From Notospermus geniculatus (lineage: Eukaryota > Nemertea > Pilidiophora > Heteronemertea > Lineidae): a stretch of DNA of 64,000 nt. How positions within the stretch are numbered: the first letter of the stretch is position 1; the number at the start of each line of letters is the position of its first letter. The notes under the pieces are model-generated. The model ran no database searches. It had not been told where the DNA came from and was given only the letters and a program-made list of their open reading frames with translations. Position numbers and translations under genes: made by a program. The stretch is taken from contig NMRB01000097.1 of assembly GCA_002633025.1 (NCBI GenBank), positions 313,064 through 377,063 on the forward strand, in the 5' to 3' direction. Below, piece by piece: positions 52,888-63,078 of the stretch.

Positions 52888-53040
52888 ATGGCCACAAGTA
52901 CGAATGACAACGCTGAGTTTGGTGATGAACCTATGGTTACTACACGTCCTGTCTTATCGGGGGTTGCTTTACTTGACTCTGAATTAAGAGGAATAAAAAA
53001 AGAAATAAACAAACATAATAGTGACCAAAATACAACGTGA
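52888..53040 (+). CDS. Short ORF with RP-LSGVAL core (50 codons)
   Basis: ATG at 52888 (context GTGAGATGG), stop TGA at 53038-53040. Contains TTRPVLSGVALLDSE. Outside the core the two ORFs share little beyond charged residues. Could be a small protein or a first exon; no function is claimed. Confidence 0.35.
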   Translation: MATSTNDNAEFGDEPMVTTRPVLSGVALLDSELRGIKKEINKHNSDQNTT

Positions 53041-53064
53041 ATGTTTCTTTTATGTCAGAGTGTA

Positions 53065-53369
53065 TACACCGATTTCATATCTCGCATGATCGCAGCGCCC
53101 CTAGTAGAATTTTCAACGGCCACTTCCATTTTCAACCTGACTACCATTCCAGGAGTACGTGCAAAAATTTCCTGGATCGAGGTTGAATTGCGCGCATTGG
53201 TTCCACCAGGGGGTGGATCCCTGGCGGCGGTATCGGTAACCAACACGTGTTTTTCAACCTCGATCCAGGAAATATTTTCCTTACTCCTGATAGTGAGATT
53301 GAAAACGAAAGTGGCCATTGAAGATTCTACTAGGGGTGCTGCGATCGTGCGAGATGTGAAATCGGTGTA
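53065..53369. mobile_element. Long foldback element beside an Ig exon
   Basis: TACACCGATTTCATATCTCG and CGAGATGTGAAATCGGTGTA; arms continue through CCTGGATCGAGGTTGAA. Ends 36 bp from the Ig exon at 53405. The open frames of 110 and 87 codons are palindrome products. Confidence 0.8.
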
Positions 53370-53404
53370 TTAAGAGACCGATAATGTAATCGATTTTAAC
53401 GTAC

Positions 53405-53547
53405 CTGTCAGTGTTATTTGGGCGGTGCGGGTGTTACCATCAGCCGTTGCGAGGCAGGTGTATGTTCCAAAGTCCTCCTTCTGTACGCTGAGAATGCTCA
53501 GGTAAGATTCTACGGAAGTTGTTCCATAGGTGTAGCCAACCTTAAAC
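53405..53547 (-). CDS. Ig3, second half exon
   Basis: 143 bp, phase 2 in, 1 out (GTACGT). RFKVGYTYGTTSVESYLSIL, then DFGTYTCLATADG. Confidence 0.78.
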
Positions 53548-56500
53548 CTGCAATGTAAACTGCTTTTAAGAGACAGCTGATGACGGACAGATGAAGTCTT
53601 TCCAGAATGTCTGGACATACATGTATGTCAGCCGCTCTGGCAAAACCAGACGCTTGTTGCTCTTACCTTGGAAGGTTGAGACCAAACTGTTACTTTCAAT
53701 ATTGTCTGCCTTTTTTGAAATCTGACAGTAATCTATTTCTTCCATTCTCTCCTGGTGTCATCTTACTTCGTTTCGGCTCAACTTCTGAGCGACATATTCC
53801 TTGTAACAAATTGAGACAAATTGAATCAAATGGGAATTTCTGCTCCTACCTTCCCCCTGTAGTGAAGACCTGGCCATCCTTGGACCAAGACACTTGGTTC
53901 TCCTTTGGAATGGGGTTAGCAACTATCATACATATGAGATCTTTCTTGTAGCCAATCTTCTGGTACACTTCCTTATCAGCTGTGATCCTAGGAGCAACTG
54001 AAAATAAAAGAGAAGCTCAAGGACTGCCTGAAGGTCAAGGACAATCTCAAGGTCAAGACCAAGATCAAAAATAGTACAAGGTCAAGGACTCTCTGAAGGG
54101 CAAGGACAACCACAAGGTCAAGGCCAGTCTCAAGGTCACAGCCAGTACAAGGTCAAGGGCAAGGACAATCTGAAGGTCAGTCTCAAGGATATGGCCAGTA
54201 CAAGGTCAAGGGCAGTATGAGGTCAAGGACAATCTGAAGGTCAAGGCCAGTCTCAAGGACATGGCCAGTACATGGTCAAGGTCGTATAAGGTAAAGGACA
54301 TAAAGGTAAAGGTCAAGGACTGTCACAAGATCAAGGACATTAAAAATCTCAACTTCTGAATACAGTACTCTATCTGATATGGTTCAGTTTCCTAGTAGGT
54401 AAACCAAGTGGAAGATTTTGACTTTACTCACAGTTCAGTCTAATGTTGATCTTGAGTGTGTCAATACCGGCTTTATTTTTCGCTTCACAAATATACACTC
54501 CTTGGTGTTTTGGTTGGATATTCTGGATGGTCATAGATGGTTGCTGCAAGAACAAGATATTTGTTGAGGACAGAATCAAAACTTGTCCGACATCAAATTC
54601 TTGTCGTCGCCTGAGGAAATAAGTGGTGAAAAACTATTGCAACGGACACGAGGCAAAACAGGAAAAAGAAATTTGACATAAATGTGAGAGATGGACGGAC
54701 GGATGGACAGACAGCAAAGACTTACAGTGTGGAACTCTCCACCCGTCGGTAGATATGCCTTCCCTGCTCGTCGCCATGTAATAACAGGTTTAGGTATACC
54801 ATCCGCAAAACACTGCAATTCGACATTTTCGCCCGGTTTAGCTTTGATGTCTGTACTAGATTTGGATGCACTGATAATAGGCTTAGCTGGAAGACAAAAT
54901 AAAATACATCACGTAAATCTTTCGCTGTCGAAAATTTTGTAACTCAGTATTGTATTGTATTGGATTTTTCCATCAGGGCTGAAGCCACAGCATTATTGGG
55001 CCTGCTAAGTATGGAAGAGGTCATCTCAAGCTACTCATGTTCCTCACTTGGATGGTGTCTTTTACCGTTAGAGGACATTTCGTCCCCGGACAATTCATCC
55101 CCGGACAATCCGTCCCCGGACAATTCATCCCCAGACAATTTGCCCCGAAGTAGGACATTTTGTCCCTGGACAATTTGTACAATGCACCATGGCTTACTGT
55201 CCCATGCAACGGGCCACGAAGAGCCTGGGATGATTAATCCTGTATGGCCACGGCTGGATTAGAACCTGCGACCTGCCACTTGCCAAGCAGACGTGATGCT
55301 ATCAGGGCTCCCTACTACAAAATGCCCTGCTAGCCCCTTTGAAATCCTGCCAATGTGGAGTCTAAAATCCCTCTACTTACAAATAATTCTCTACTTACAA
55401 ATAATTTCCACATATATCGACTCCTCAACTGGTGTGGCATTATCGTCGTATTCAGCCTGACATTGGTACCGTCCTTCTGACTTCACACTCGGTGCCAATA
55501 TTGACAACCGGTACGAATTACTCTTGGCAACGCCAGCTTCAACTTTCCACTTGGAATCATCATAACTTTGTAGGTTATAAGAAATGGGAATGAGGTTTAA
55601 GCTGCCTTTTGGATAAAACGACCACTTGACCTGAAAGAAAAGTAAAAGGTACAGTGTACATGTAGGTCAAATTTTTTTCAAGGACACACAGGGTTTCCGC
55701 CAGAGGGTAAAATGGGTAAAATTCCGTACCCTTAAATTTTTCCAGGGTACAGATCCGTACCCTCAAATTTTTTTTTCCATGACATGCCGGAAAAAACCAA
55801 CTAACCGGCATNTTGTTGAGGACAGAATCAAAACTTGTCCGACATCAAATTCTTGTCGTCGCCTGAGGAAATAAGTGGTGAAAAACTATTGCAACGGACA
55901 CGAGGCAAAACAGGAAAAAGAAATTTGACATAAATGTGAGAGATGGACGGACGGATGGACAGACAGCAAAGACTTACAGTGTGGAACTCTCCACCCGTCG
56001 GTAGATATGCCTTCCCTGCTCGTCGCCATGTAATAACAGGTTTAGGTATACCATCCGCAAAACACTGCAATTCGACATTTTCGCCCGGTTTTGCTTTGAT
56101 ATCTGTACTGGATTTGGATGCACTGATAATAGGCTTAGCTGGAAGACAAAATAAAATACATCACGTAAATCTTTCGCTGTCGAAAATTTTGTAACTTTGT
56201 ATTGTATTGTATTGAATTTTTCCATCACGGGCTGAAGCCACAGCATTATTGGGCCTGGTAAGTATGGAAGAGGTCATCTCAAGCTACTCATGTTCCTCAC
56301 TTGGATGGTGTCTTTTACCGTTAGAGGACATTTCGTCCCCGGACAATTCATCCCCGGACAATCCGTCCCCGGACAATTCATCCCCAGACAATTTGCCCCG
56401 AAGTAGGACATTTTGTCCCTGGACAATTTGTACAATGCACCATGGCTTACTGTCCCATGCAACGGGCCACGAAGAGCCTGGGATGATTAATCCTGTACGG

Positions 56501-57873
56501 CCACAGCTGGATTGGAACCTGCGACCTGCCGCTTGCCAAGCAGACGTGATGCTATCAGGGCTCCCTACTTCAAAATGCCCTGCTAGCCCCTATGAAATCC
56601 TGCCGATGTGGGGTCTAAAATCCCTCTACTTACAAATAATTTCCACATATATCGACTCCTCAACAGGTGTGGCATTATCATCGTATTCAGCCTGACATTG
56701 GTACCGTCCTTCTGACTTCACACTCGGTGCCAATATTGACAATCGGTACGAATTACTCTTCGCAACGCCAGCTTCAACTTTCCACTTGGAATCATCATAA
56801 CTTTGTAGGTTATAAGAAATGGGAATGAGGTTTAAGCTGCCTTTAGGATAAAACGACCACTTGACCTGAAAGAAAAGTAAAAGGTACAGTACAGGTCACA
56901 ATTGACATCCCTACGGCTTCGCGTAAGATACTCGTAAGTTACGAGTAACTTACGGCTTTGGTGTCGAGTAACTCACCGCGTAACTCCCCAAAATCGCGTA
57001 ACTCGCCTCGTAGCTCACTGTGTAACTCACCGCATAACTAGCGAAATTCGCGTAACTCACCAAGTAACTCATCTCGTAAGTTACGCGTAACATAGCTCGT
57101 GAGTTGTTGCGTAAGTTACGAATTAGGGATGTCAATTGTGACCTGTACTGTATAGTGTACCTGTAGGTCAATTTTTTTTCAAGGACACAGTAACTGTTAA
57201 TTTTTCAGGGATACCATTACCAGCAGGCGCAGATCTAAGGGGGGGCACGCCCGGCCCGTGCCCCCTCTATTTTGTGGAAAATCTTTAAAATTGACCGGGA
57301 AATTACAAAATTTGGAAAAGATGTTAAAAGACCAAGGTTTCCACGATGAGCGCTGGCTGTGCCCCCTCTTTCCCATGATTCTGGATCCGCCCCTGACCAG
57401 TGGCGTGATTTCACACCGTGTCACTTCTTCTGTATTAGATTTTTCCATCAGGGCTGAAGCCATAGCATTATTGGCCCTAGTAAGTACGGAAGAGGCCATC
57501 TCAAGCTACTCACGTTCCTCACTCGGATGGGGCCTTTTACTTGCCCTTGCAAAGAAACAAGGTACAAGGCACCACGACTTACTGTCCCATGTGACGGAGA
57601 TGAAGAGCCAGGGATAACATCCCATGGGCCGGGCTGGATGCGAACCTAGGACCTGCCGCTTACTATTAGCGGCCATCAGGGCTCTTCAGATACGAGTAAC
57701 ATGAAGACTCACCAGTGTGCCTTTTGGTTTGTTGTCCACGGTACAATCCAAAATAATCGTTCTATCCTTGTACGCATACAAATGATTTTTGGTGGACTGG
57801 ATTGATAAAGTGCGATCTGGTATCGGTAAAACTACTTCGATGTTGACGGTAGGCGTGGTTTGCGCATCGCAGC
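53405..57873 (-). CDS. Immunoglobulin-superfamily adhesion-type protein, partial, three Ig domains
   Basis: On minus, exons 57873-57713 and 56865-56634 (or the second copy 55630-55399) make Ig1; 54886-54726 and 54543-54432 make Ig2; 53997-53850 and 53547-53405 make Ig3. Each domain enters and leaves in phase 1, with phase 0 or 2 introns inside. Ig1 has LDC..VKWSF..YQCQAEY, Ig2 LQCFADGIPKPVITWRR..YICEAKN, Ig3 LICMIVANPIP..VSWSKDG..FGTYTCLATADG. The C..W..Y.C pattern and order resemble nephrin/Kirre or NCAM-like receptors; the exact family is not clear. Signal peptide exon should lie upstream (above 57.9 kb). The 3' exons after Ig3, including any membrane anchor, were not found. An internal duplication (55813-57190) disturbs exon order. 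Confidence 0.75.
53850..53997 (-). CDS. Ig3, first half exon
   Basis: 148 bp, phase 1 in, 2 out (GTAGGA). APRITADKEVYQKIGYKKDL, ICMIVANPIPKENQVSWSKD. Confidence 0.78.
54005..54335. repeat. Intronic CAAGGTCAAGG tandem repeat
   Basis: About 12- and 24-bp units (AAGGTCAAGGACAATCTGA) across the intron between Ig2 and Ig3 (minus gene). Confidence 0.85.
54432..54543 (-). CDS. Ig2, second half exon
   Basis: 112 bp, phase 0 in, 1 out (GTGAGT). QPSMTIQNIQPKHQGVYICE then AKNKAG, the Y.C end of the domain. Confidence 0.8.
54726..54886 (-). CDS. Ig2, first half exon
   Basis: 161 bp, phase 1 in, 0 out (GTAAGT). KPIISASKSSTDIKAKPGE, then CFADGIPKPVITWRRAGKAY. Confidence 0.8.
54950..55316 (-). mobile_element. 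SINE (minus) with internal CCCCGGACAATTCAT repeat
   Basis: TATTGTATTGTATTGG tail on plus, body and tRNA-like head as in 17011-17280. An array of TCCCCGGACAATTCA units is inserted in the body. Confidence 0.7.
55399..55630 (-). CDS. Ig1, second half exon (proximal copy)
   Basis: 232 bp, as 56634-56865. An 18-bp direct repeat just past the donor doubles the splice signal; use of the second donor would read an in-frame TAG. Confidence 0.7.
55690..55811. mobile_element. Truncated hAT-like MITE ending at an N
   Basis: CAGGGTTTCCGCCAGAGGGT start; cut at CCGGCAT by the N at 55812. Full relative 60527-60819. Confidence 0.7.
55978..56138 (-). CDS. Ig2, first half exon (duplicate without partner)
   Basis: Same reading as 54726-54886 (VELQCFADGIPKPVITWRR). 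The matching second half exon is missing beyond the N at 55812, so this copy cannot make a whole domain in the order shown. Confidence 0.65.
56200..56562 (-). mobile_element. SINE (minus), duplicate of 54950-55316
   Basis: Same SINE with the same internal array; part of the 1.3-kb duplication. Confidence 0.7.
56634..56865 (-). CDS. Ig1, second half exon (distal copy)
   Basis: 232 bp, phase 0 in, 1 out (donor GTAAGTAG). Reads VKWSFYPKGSLN..EGRYQCQAEYDDNATPVE. A near-identical copy lies at 55399-55630. Confidence 0.75.
56890..57146. mobile_element. TA-flanked foldback with CGTAACTCAC array
   Basis: CAGGTCACAATTGACATCCC and inverse, beside TA on each side. The proximal copy of the duplication reads GGTACAGTGTACATGTAGG without it. 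Centre is a CGTAACTCACC repeat. Confidence 0.82.
57224..57395. mobile_element. hAT-like MITE (CAGG.GCAGATC / GATCCGCCCCTG)
   Basis: Termini CAGGCGCAGATCTAAGG and CTGGATCCGCCCCTG, a common invertebrate hAT-like end. Confidence 0.6.
57420..57685 (-). mobile_element. SINE (minus)
   Basis: GATTTTTCCATCAGGGCTGA to CTATTAGCGGCCATCAGGG; body as in 17011-17280 without the extra array. Confidence 0.65.
57713..57873 (-). CDS. Ig1, first half exon
   Basis: 161 bp, phase 1 in, 0 out (donor GTGAGT). Reads CDAQTTPTVNIEVVLP at its start, as expected just after a signal peptide, and IILDCTVDNKPKGTL at its end. Confidence 0.75.
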
Positions 57874-57954
57874 CTGGAAAGAAAAGAAAAGTCACCAGTT
57901 TATGTCAGGATTTATCATCAGTGTTTAGCTGATAGCTGCTCCAGGATGGAAAAC

Positions 57955-58520
57955 TAGACCATCAGCCAATACTATGGGCAGTCATTGTGTCATTTAGTCA
58001 AGGCACTGCTCCATCTGGCTGAGAATTGTCCCCAGCAAGTCGGCTTTCTATGGGCAATTCAGCGATAGAATACTATGGGCAGCCCTTGTGTCATGGTGCT
58101 GCTCCACCTGGCTGAGAGTTTTCCTGTGCGAACTGGCTTTCTATGGGCACCTCAGCCATAGAATACTATGGGCAGTTTATTGTGTCATTTCGTCATGGTG
58201 CTGCTCCACCTGGCTGAGAGTTTTCCCGTGCAAGAATGGCTCTCTATGGGAACCTCAGCCGTAGAATACTATGGGCAGTCGTTGTGTCATTTGGTCATGG
58301 CGTTGCTCCACCTAAGAGTTCCCGTGCACAAGTGGGCTCTCTATTCTATGGGCAACTCAGCCATAGAATACTATGGGCAGTTATTGTGTCATTTCGCCAT
58401 GGTACTGCTCCATCTGGCTGAGAGGTTTCTCCTGCGAGTCGGCTCTCTATGGGCAACTCAGCTGTAGAATACTATGGGCAGTCATTGTGTTATTTCGTCA
58501 AGGCGCTGCTCCATCTGGCT
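57955..58520. repeat. Minisatellite, about 100-bp unit, about 6 copies
   Basis: GAATACTATGGGCAGT, TTGTGTCATTTCGTCATGG and GCTCCACCTGGCTGAGAG recur in order. Confidence 0.85.
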
Positions 58521-58529
58521 GAGAGACAA

Positions 58530-59090
58530 CGAGGGGGTTTTCTTTTAGTGCTGGTACGCTTTCCACTTTTTTGAATATTTTTTTTGAATTTTTTTTTAGG
58601 CGGCACCAGATACTGTTGTAGGCGGCGAAAACGCCACCCACCGCCTGTTACTGAGAAGGCTGTACGGGTATACGTGCAGTGATAGGACCTCGGCCTAGAT
58701 CCACCAGCAATACCCAGTGTCATAAACAGACATATGATTATTCACAATCCCATAGACACAGTAAATTGGTTCCACAATGTCATTCCAAAGTCCCGTCATT
58801 TACATGATGATGAAACCTAGGCTCGGATTTAAATACCCAAAATTACACCGGTATCACCATTATCACAATTATTGAATTAACAAGAGCAAGATTTGTCCCA
58901 GGCATTTGGTGTGAGTTGACTCTGATGAGCAGGTAGAGAACGGTCTGTAGCCAGTACACAATCAATGGATTTTGGTTCAAGTCATTAGGCCGACATACTT
59001 CAACTCTCATATCAGATCAACATTTCGGAAATTTTCAATTTTGCGTCCTTCCATGTCAACTTTCCCTTTTCCTCCAGAATTTCGCAAGGT
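58530..59090. other. No recognisable feature
   Basis: No credible signal-peptide exon for the Ig gene could be picked here. Confidence 0.35.
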
Positions 59091-59091
59091 G

Positions 59092-59332
59092 AAATAGACC
59101 ATTCTCAAATTCTCAGATCTGCACACTTCCGCCGAAATCTCAACCAGAACCTCGATCTAAAACCATGATTTACATGTAGCAATGGTTTGACACTGGCGCA
59201 ACGTCACCGAAGTCACTGTCATGGGGTTGTCTGCCTTACGTCATTCAGTTTCAGACCGAGATTATGGTTGTTGAGATTCGGCGGAAGTGTGCAGATCTTT
59301 GTCGTTTAAGTCAATTTGAGAACAGTCTATTA
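59092..59332. mobile_element. Foldback MITE
   Basis: AATAGACCATTCTCAAATT and inverse near 59330; AGATCTGCACACTTCCGCC arm. Family of 4340-4600 and 12212-12473. Confidence 0.7.
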
Positions 59333-59334
59333 AA

Positions 59335-59495
59335 AATACTGAAATACTGCAGGAGGAAACTGGAACACCCGGAGAAAACCTGTGCTGTCAGAGTCACCCT
59401 CTCTATCACATGAATACGAGTCCGACTGAGATCGAACCCAGAACCTCAGAGGTGACAGGTACCAATGTTTCCATTGCACCACTCTGACAGCCCAA
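59335..59495 (-). mobile_element. tRNA-like SINE, minus strand
   Basis: Minus strand has TGTCAGAGTGGTGCAATGG (box A region) and GGGTTCGATCTC (box B). Plus strand carries GGAGGAAACTGGAACACCCG, a motif seen in several invertebrate SINEs. Confidence 0.55.
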
Positions 59496-59528
59496 GGGTT
59501 ACACGTTTTGTAATGAATTAATAGTGTA

Positions 59529-59835
59529 CAGGGTTTCCGCCAGGATTGTCAAGGAGAGGGGGAGAAAAAAAATTCCCAAAAAAATTCAAAAAATTGTTTT
59601 TGTTTTTTTTGGTTAAAAATGGCCTCCAGAGTCATTTTTACACTCCAAAATGCAAAATTAGTCTTCCTTCTGAAAATTGCATTTGAAATGTAACATATTA
59701 GAGAAAAACACTACTGAAGTGAAAATAGTGATATTTGAAAAAGGTTAGTCTGCAAACTTGAGGGGGGATATCCCTTCCTTGAAATCTTTGAGGAGGGGAT
59801 CATCCCCCTCCCCCCCCCCTCTGGCGGAAACACTG
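59529..59835. mobile_element. hAT-like MITE
   Basis: CAGGGTTTCCGCCAGG and CTGGCGGAAACACTG ends; low-complexity A/T and C runs inside. Confidence 0.7.
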
Positions 59836-60344
59836 GTGTAAGTTGACACTGCTCCAGGAAGGAAAAACATGATGTACAGAATGACTTGTTTGTAATGTAA
59901 TGCTTGTCAATCGGCATCTGGTCCTCCATGATACAGACATGACCGACACACCAACCACCATACTTTTTAAAACTGCTAATGGCCTCCAACTAAACATGAG
60001 GTCAAGCGGTTTCAGCAATTTGGCCGTTTTTAACCGTAACCATAAAGGAATCAACCATAAAGGTTTAACTGCGAACGATGAGCTTACTGAGGGATACACT
60101 TCCTGTGTTGCCACCAGATGTCTCTCACTGCCTGAATTTTGGCTTTACGTAATAGGCACGAGCTTCAACTTTTTTTGTGGTGAAGAGGTACATGAACCTG
60201 CCAACATGATGCTTTGAATTCCATTTCTGACGATAACTGAGCTATTTTCAGCACAATTNTGGGGTAATGTAGATGTTGCTGTGGAGTATGTGTCATGGCC
60301 ACAAAACCCATTTCCACTTTGCGGCTTCTGCTGGCACAAAACAG

Positions 60345-60955
60345 GCGGCGAGTGACTTTTCCGGATCACTTTGCGTCTGAGACACGACCGCGTGGAACTA
60401 ATCAGTCGCCGATATGGCGCGACATGACTGCAGTTGCATCTCACCTGCGACGGTCGGGATCAGATGCCGATCAAAAAGATTACGAATTGCATGAGTTGAA
60501 CATATTGATTAACTGCTGTGTCATTCCAGGGTTTCCGCCAGAGGGTAAAATGGGTAAAATTCCGTACCCTTAAATTTTTCCAGGGTACGGATCCGTACCC
60601 TCAAAAACGTTGGGTAACCATTTTTCCATGACATGCCGGACGAAACCAAACAACCGGCATGACCGGCGCGAGGATTTTATGCTTTAAAATATGCCTAAAA
60701 TGGCACCAAACATCGTTTAAAACCTTTTAAAAAATCCAAAAAAAATTTTTCAAACAAATTTTTTTTTCAAAAAAAATTTTTTGGGTCCGTACCCTCATTT
60801 TTTTCTGTCGGAAACCCTGCATCCCTACAGCGGAATCCATTCGCAGTCGTCCTGACTTGAGTTACGATTCCCTAGGTGCAGATGCTGCCTCTTCCTGGAT
60901 GAGCACACACTATGTGTATTTCACTTTTGTGACCTGACCACGATTAGCCATTTTA
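60345..60955. mobile_element. Repeat family of 14975-15305, split by a hAT-like MITE
   Basis: GGATCACTTTGCGTCTGA to TTACGATTCCCTAGG and GACCTGACCACGA; interrupted at 60527-60819. Confidence 0.6.
60527..60819. mobile_element. hAT-like MITE (CAGGGTTTCCG family), best copy
   Basis: CAGGGTTTCCGCCAGAGGGT to CTGTCGGAAACCCTG. A block found at 15.2 kb as CCATCC appears on both sides as CATTC/CATCC. Confidence 0.75.
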
Positions 60956-61819
60956 AAAACAACCATCAGCTAACGCCCCAGGTGGACGAATATTCAAACT
61001 CTGGATTGAAGGTAGTAGTTTAGAATAGTAAGATCAGCAAGTACAGTGTTCAGATTTTCACTACTCCAAAACAGACCAACACAAACATCTTTGGTATCAC
61101 TATCAGTGAGAAGACTAAGAGGTTGGCAATGCTCGATCTCCCGGTGTTGCTGAAATCGACATTCTATCCGAGTACAAGTATCTCCTCCGACATCAGGTCT
61201 CTTTGTTCAAGGTCGACTTCCTGCCTCACAGGAGGAGATGGGCAACTGAGAACACAAGAACCTTAGAATATCACTAGAGGAGTGAATTCCACCAGCCTCA
61301 CCAACTTGTGGTAATTGGATGGTTTCTAAGCAACATATCATCAGAACTTCTGGATGCCCACCTTTGCCAGGCGGGAGAGTTCTTATATTAAGTTTTCAGG
61401 GTCAGCAGGTGGCCAACACAATTCCTTCCAAGCTTTTTTTTACTTGGATGGGGTCGAGTTGCAAGCTCCTGTTTCTGAGAACACAATTAGGGTACGTCAG
61501 AAGTCAGCAGGGCACCAGTGCTTGCCATAGAAAACTATACAAGGTATAGTATCATCATATGAACAGTTTTGAAAGTTCCACCAATGCAGGGCTTCAGCTT
61601 GCATTAACCACAGTGCAAATTAGGGAAAATCATTGAAAATTACCACAAAATCAGCCAAAAATGACCTCTGTGGCTAAAGGAAAAGGCTAAACTTGGCCAG
61701 CCTCTTTCACATTTCCTATTACTGTGGCTTATGAAAATTTGTGCCCAGCAGAAGCCTTGCCAATGGCATTATTCTTGACAGGGATTTGGCACGTACCAAA
61801 TCCTCCCAATGGCGTTGAC
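60950..61819. repeat. 0.9-kb direct duplication, copy 1
   Basis: From GCCATTTTAAAAACAACCATC to CCAATGGCGTTGACTTA; repeated at 62168-63078. I see no gene in it. Confidence 0.85.
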
Positions 61820-62059
61820 TTAAGCCGCGTTTACACTTCTGACGTCGGTCGGCAACGTCAATCGCTGGCAATCGCGACGCTCTCAGCCGCCGTCACTCAA
61901 CGATCTGACAAACTTGCCAACATGAATACTGCTGTTAAATGGTGAAAAACAATGAATACTGCTGATAAATATGTGAATTTATCAAATAAAGACTGCATGT
62001 ACTGTACAACATTATATTTGACTTCTTCAAATTGCTGAAGGCATCATCAGTAGGTTTCA
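61820..62059. other. Unique spacer with possible retroelement tail (minus)
   Basis: Minus strand near 62050 reads CTGATGATGCCTTCAGC, then a TTGAAG stem, then AAGTC and TTTATTTGATAAATT, similar in plan to the tail at 39036-39150. Confidence 0.35.
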
Positions 62060-62166
62060 CTTCATGGAAAAATGGTTACCCAACGTTTTTGAGGGTACGG
62101 ATCCGTACCCTGGAAAAATTTAAGGGTACGGAATTTTACCCATTTTACCCTCTGGCGGAAACCCTG
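62060..62166. mobile_element. Half copy of the CAGGGTTTCCG hAT-like MITE
   Basis: CATGGAAAAATGGTTACCC to CTGGCGGAAACCCTG; left half absent. Sits exactly at the edge of the 62168 duplication copy. Confidence 0.65.
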
Positions 62167-62167
62167 C

Positions 62168-63078
62168 ACGAACGATTGGCCATTTTAAAAACAACCATCA
62201 GCTAATGCCCCAAGTGCAAGAATATTCAACTCTGGATTGAAGGTACATGTAGTAGTTTAGAAGGTCAGCAAGTACAGTGTTCAGGGTTCCACCACTCCAA
62301 AACAGACCAACACAAAAATCTTTGGTATCACTATTATCAGTAAGAAGACTAAGAGGCGGGCGATGCTCAATCTCCCGGTGTTGCTGAAATCGACATTCTA
62401 TCCAAGTACAAGTATCTCCTCCGACATCAGGTCTCTTTGTTCAAGGTCGGCTTCCTGCCTCACAGGAGGAGAGAGGCAACTGAGAACATGAGAAACTAAG
62501 AAGAATATCACAGTCGAGTGAATTCCACCAGCCTCACCAACTTGTGGTAATTGGATGGTTGCTAAGCAACATATCATCAGAACTTCTGGATGCCCACCTT
62601 TGCCAGGCGGGATAGTTTGTATTTGTAGAAGTTTTCAGGGTCAGCAGGTGGCCAGCAGCACAATTCTTTCCAAGCTTTTTTTTACTTGGATGGGGTGAAG
62701 TTGCAGACTCATATTTCTGAGAACACAAGTAGGGTATGTCAGAAGTCAGCAGGGCACCAGTGCTTGCCACAGAAAACTACTGCAAGGTATAGCAGATCAT
62801 ATATATGAACAGTTTTGAAAGTTCAACCCAATGCAGGGCTTCAGCTAGCCACAGTGCAAATTAGGGAAAATCATTGAAAATGATCACAAAATCAGCCAAA
62901 AATGACCTCTGTGCCAGGCTAAAGTTAAACGTTAACTTGGTCAGCCTCTTTCACATTTCCTATTACATGTATATTACTGTGGCTTATGAAAATTTGTGCC
63001 CAGCAGAAGCCTTGCCAATGGCATTATTCTTGACAGGGATTTGGCACGTACCAAATCCTCCCAATGGCGTTGACTTAG
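62168..63078. repeat. 0.9-kb direct duplication, copy 2
   Basis: Same content with small indels; ends GGCGTTGACTTAGAC. Confidence 0.85.

Larger units (their letters stand above)
54560..55690. repeat. 1.3-kb internal duplication of the Ig gene, proximal copy
   Basis: From TTGTTGAGGACAGAATC to TTTTTTTCAAGGACACAG; matches 55813-57190. Confidence 0.85.
55813..57190. repeat. 1.3-kb internal duplication of the Ig gene, distal copy
   Basis: Starts directly after a single N and contains one extra foldback (56890-57146). Confidence 0.85.

Noticed and set aside
53041-53373. 110-codon ORF on plus and 87-codon ORF on minus
   Set aside because: Both are translations of the two arms of one foldback element (53065-53369).
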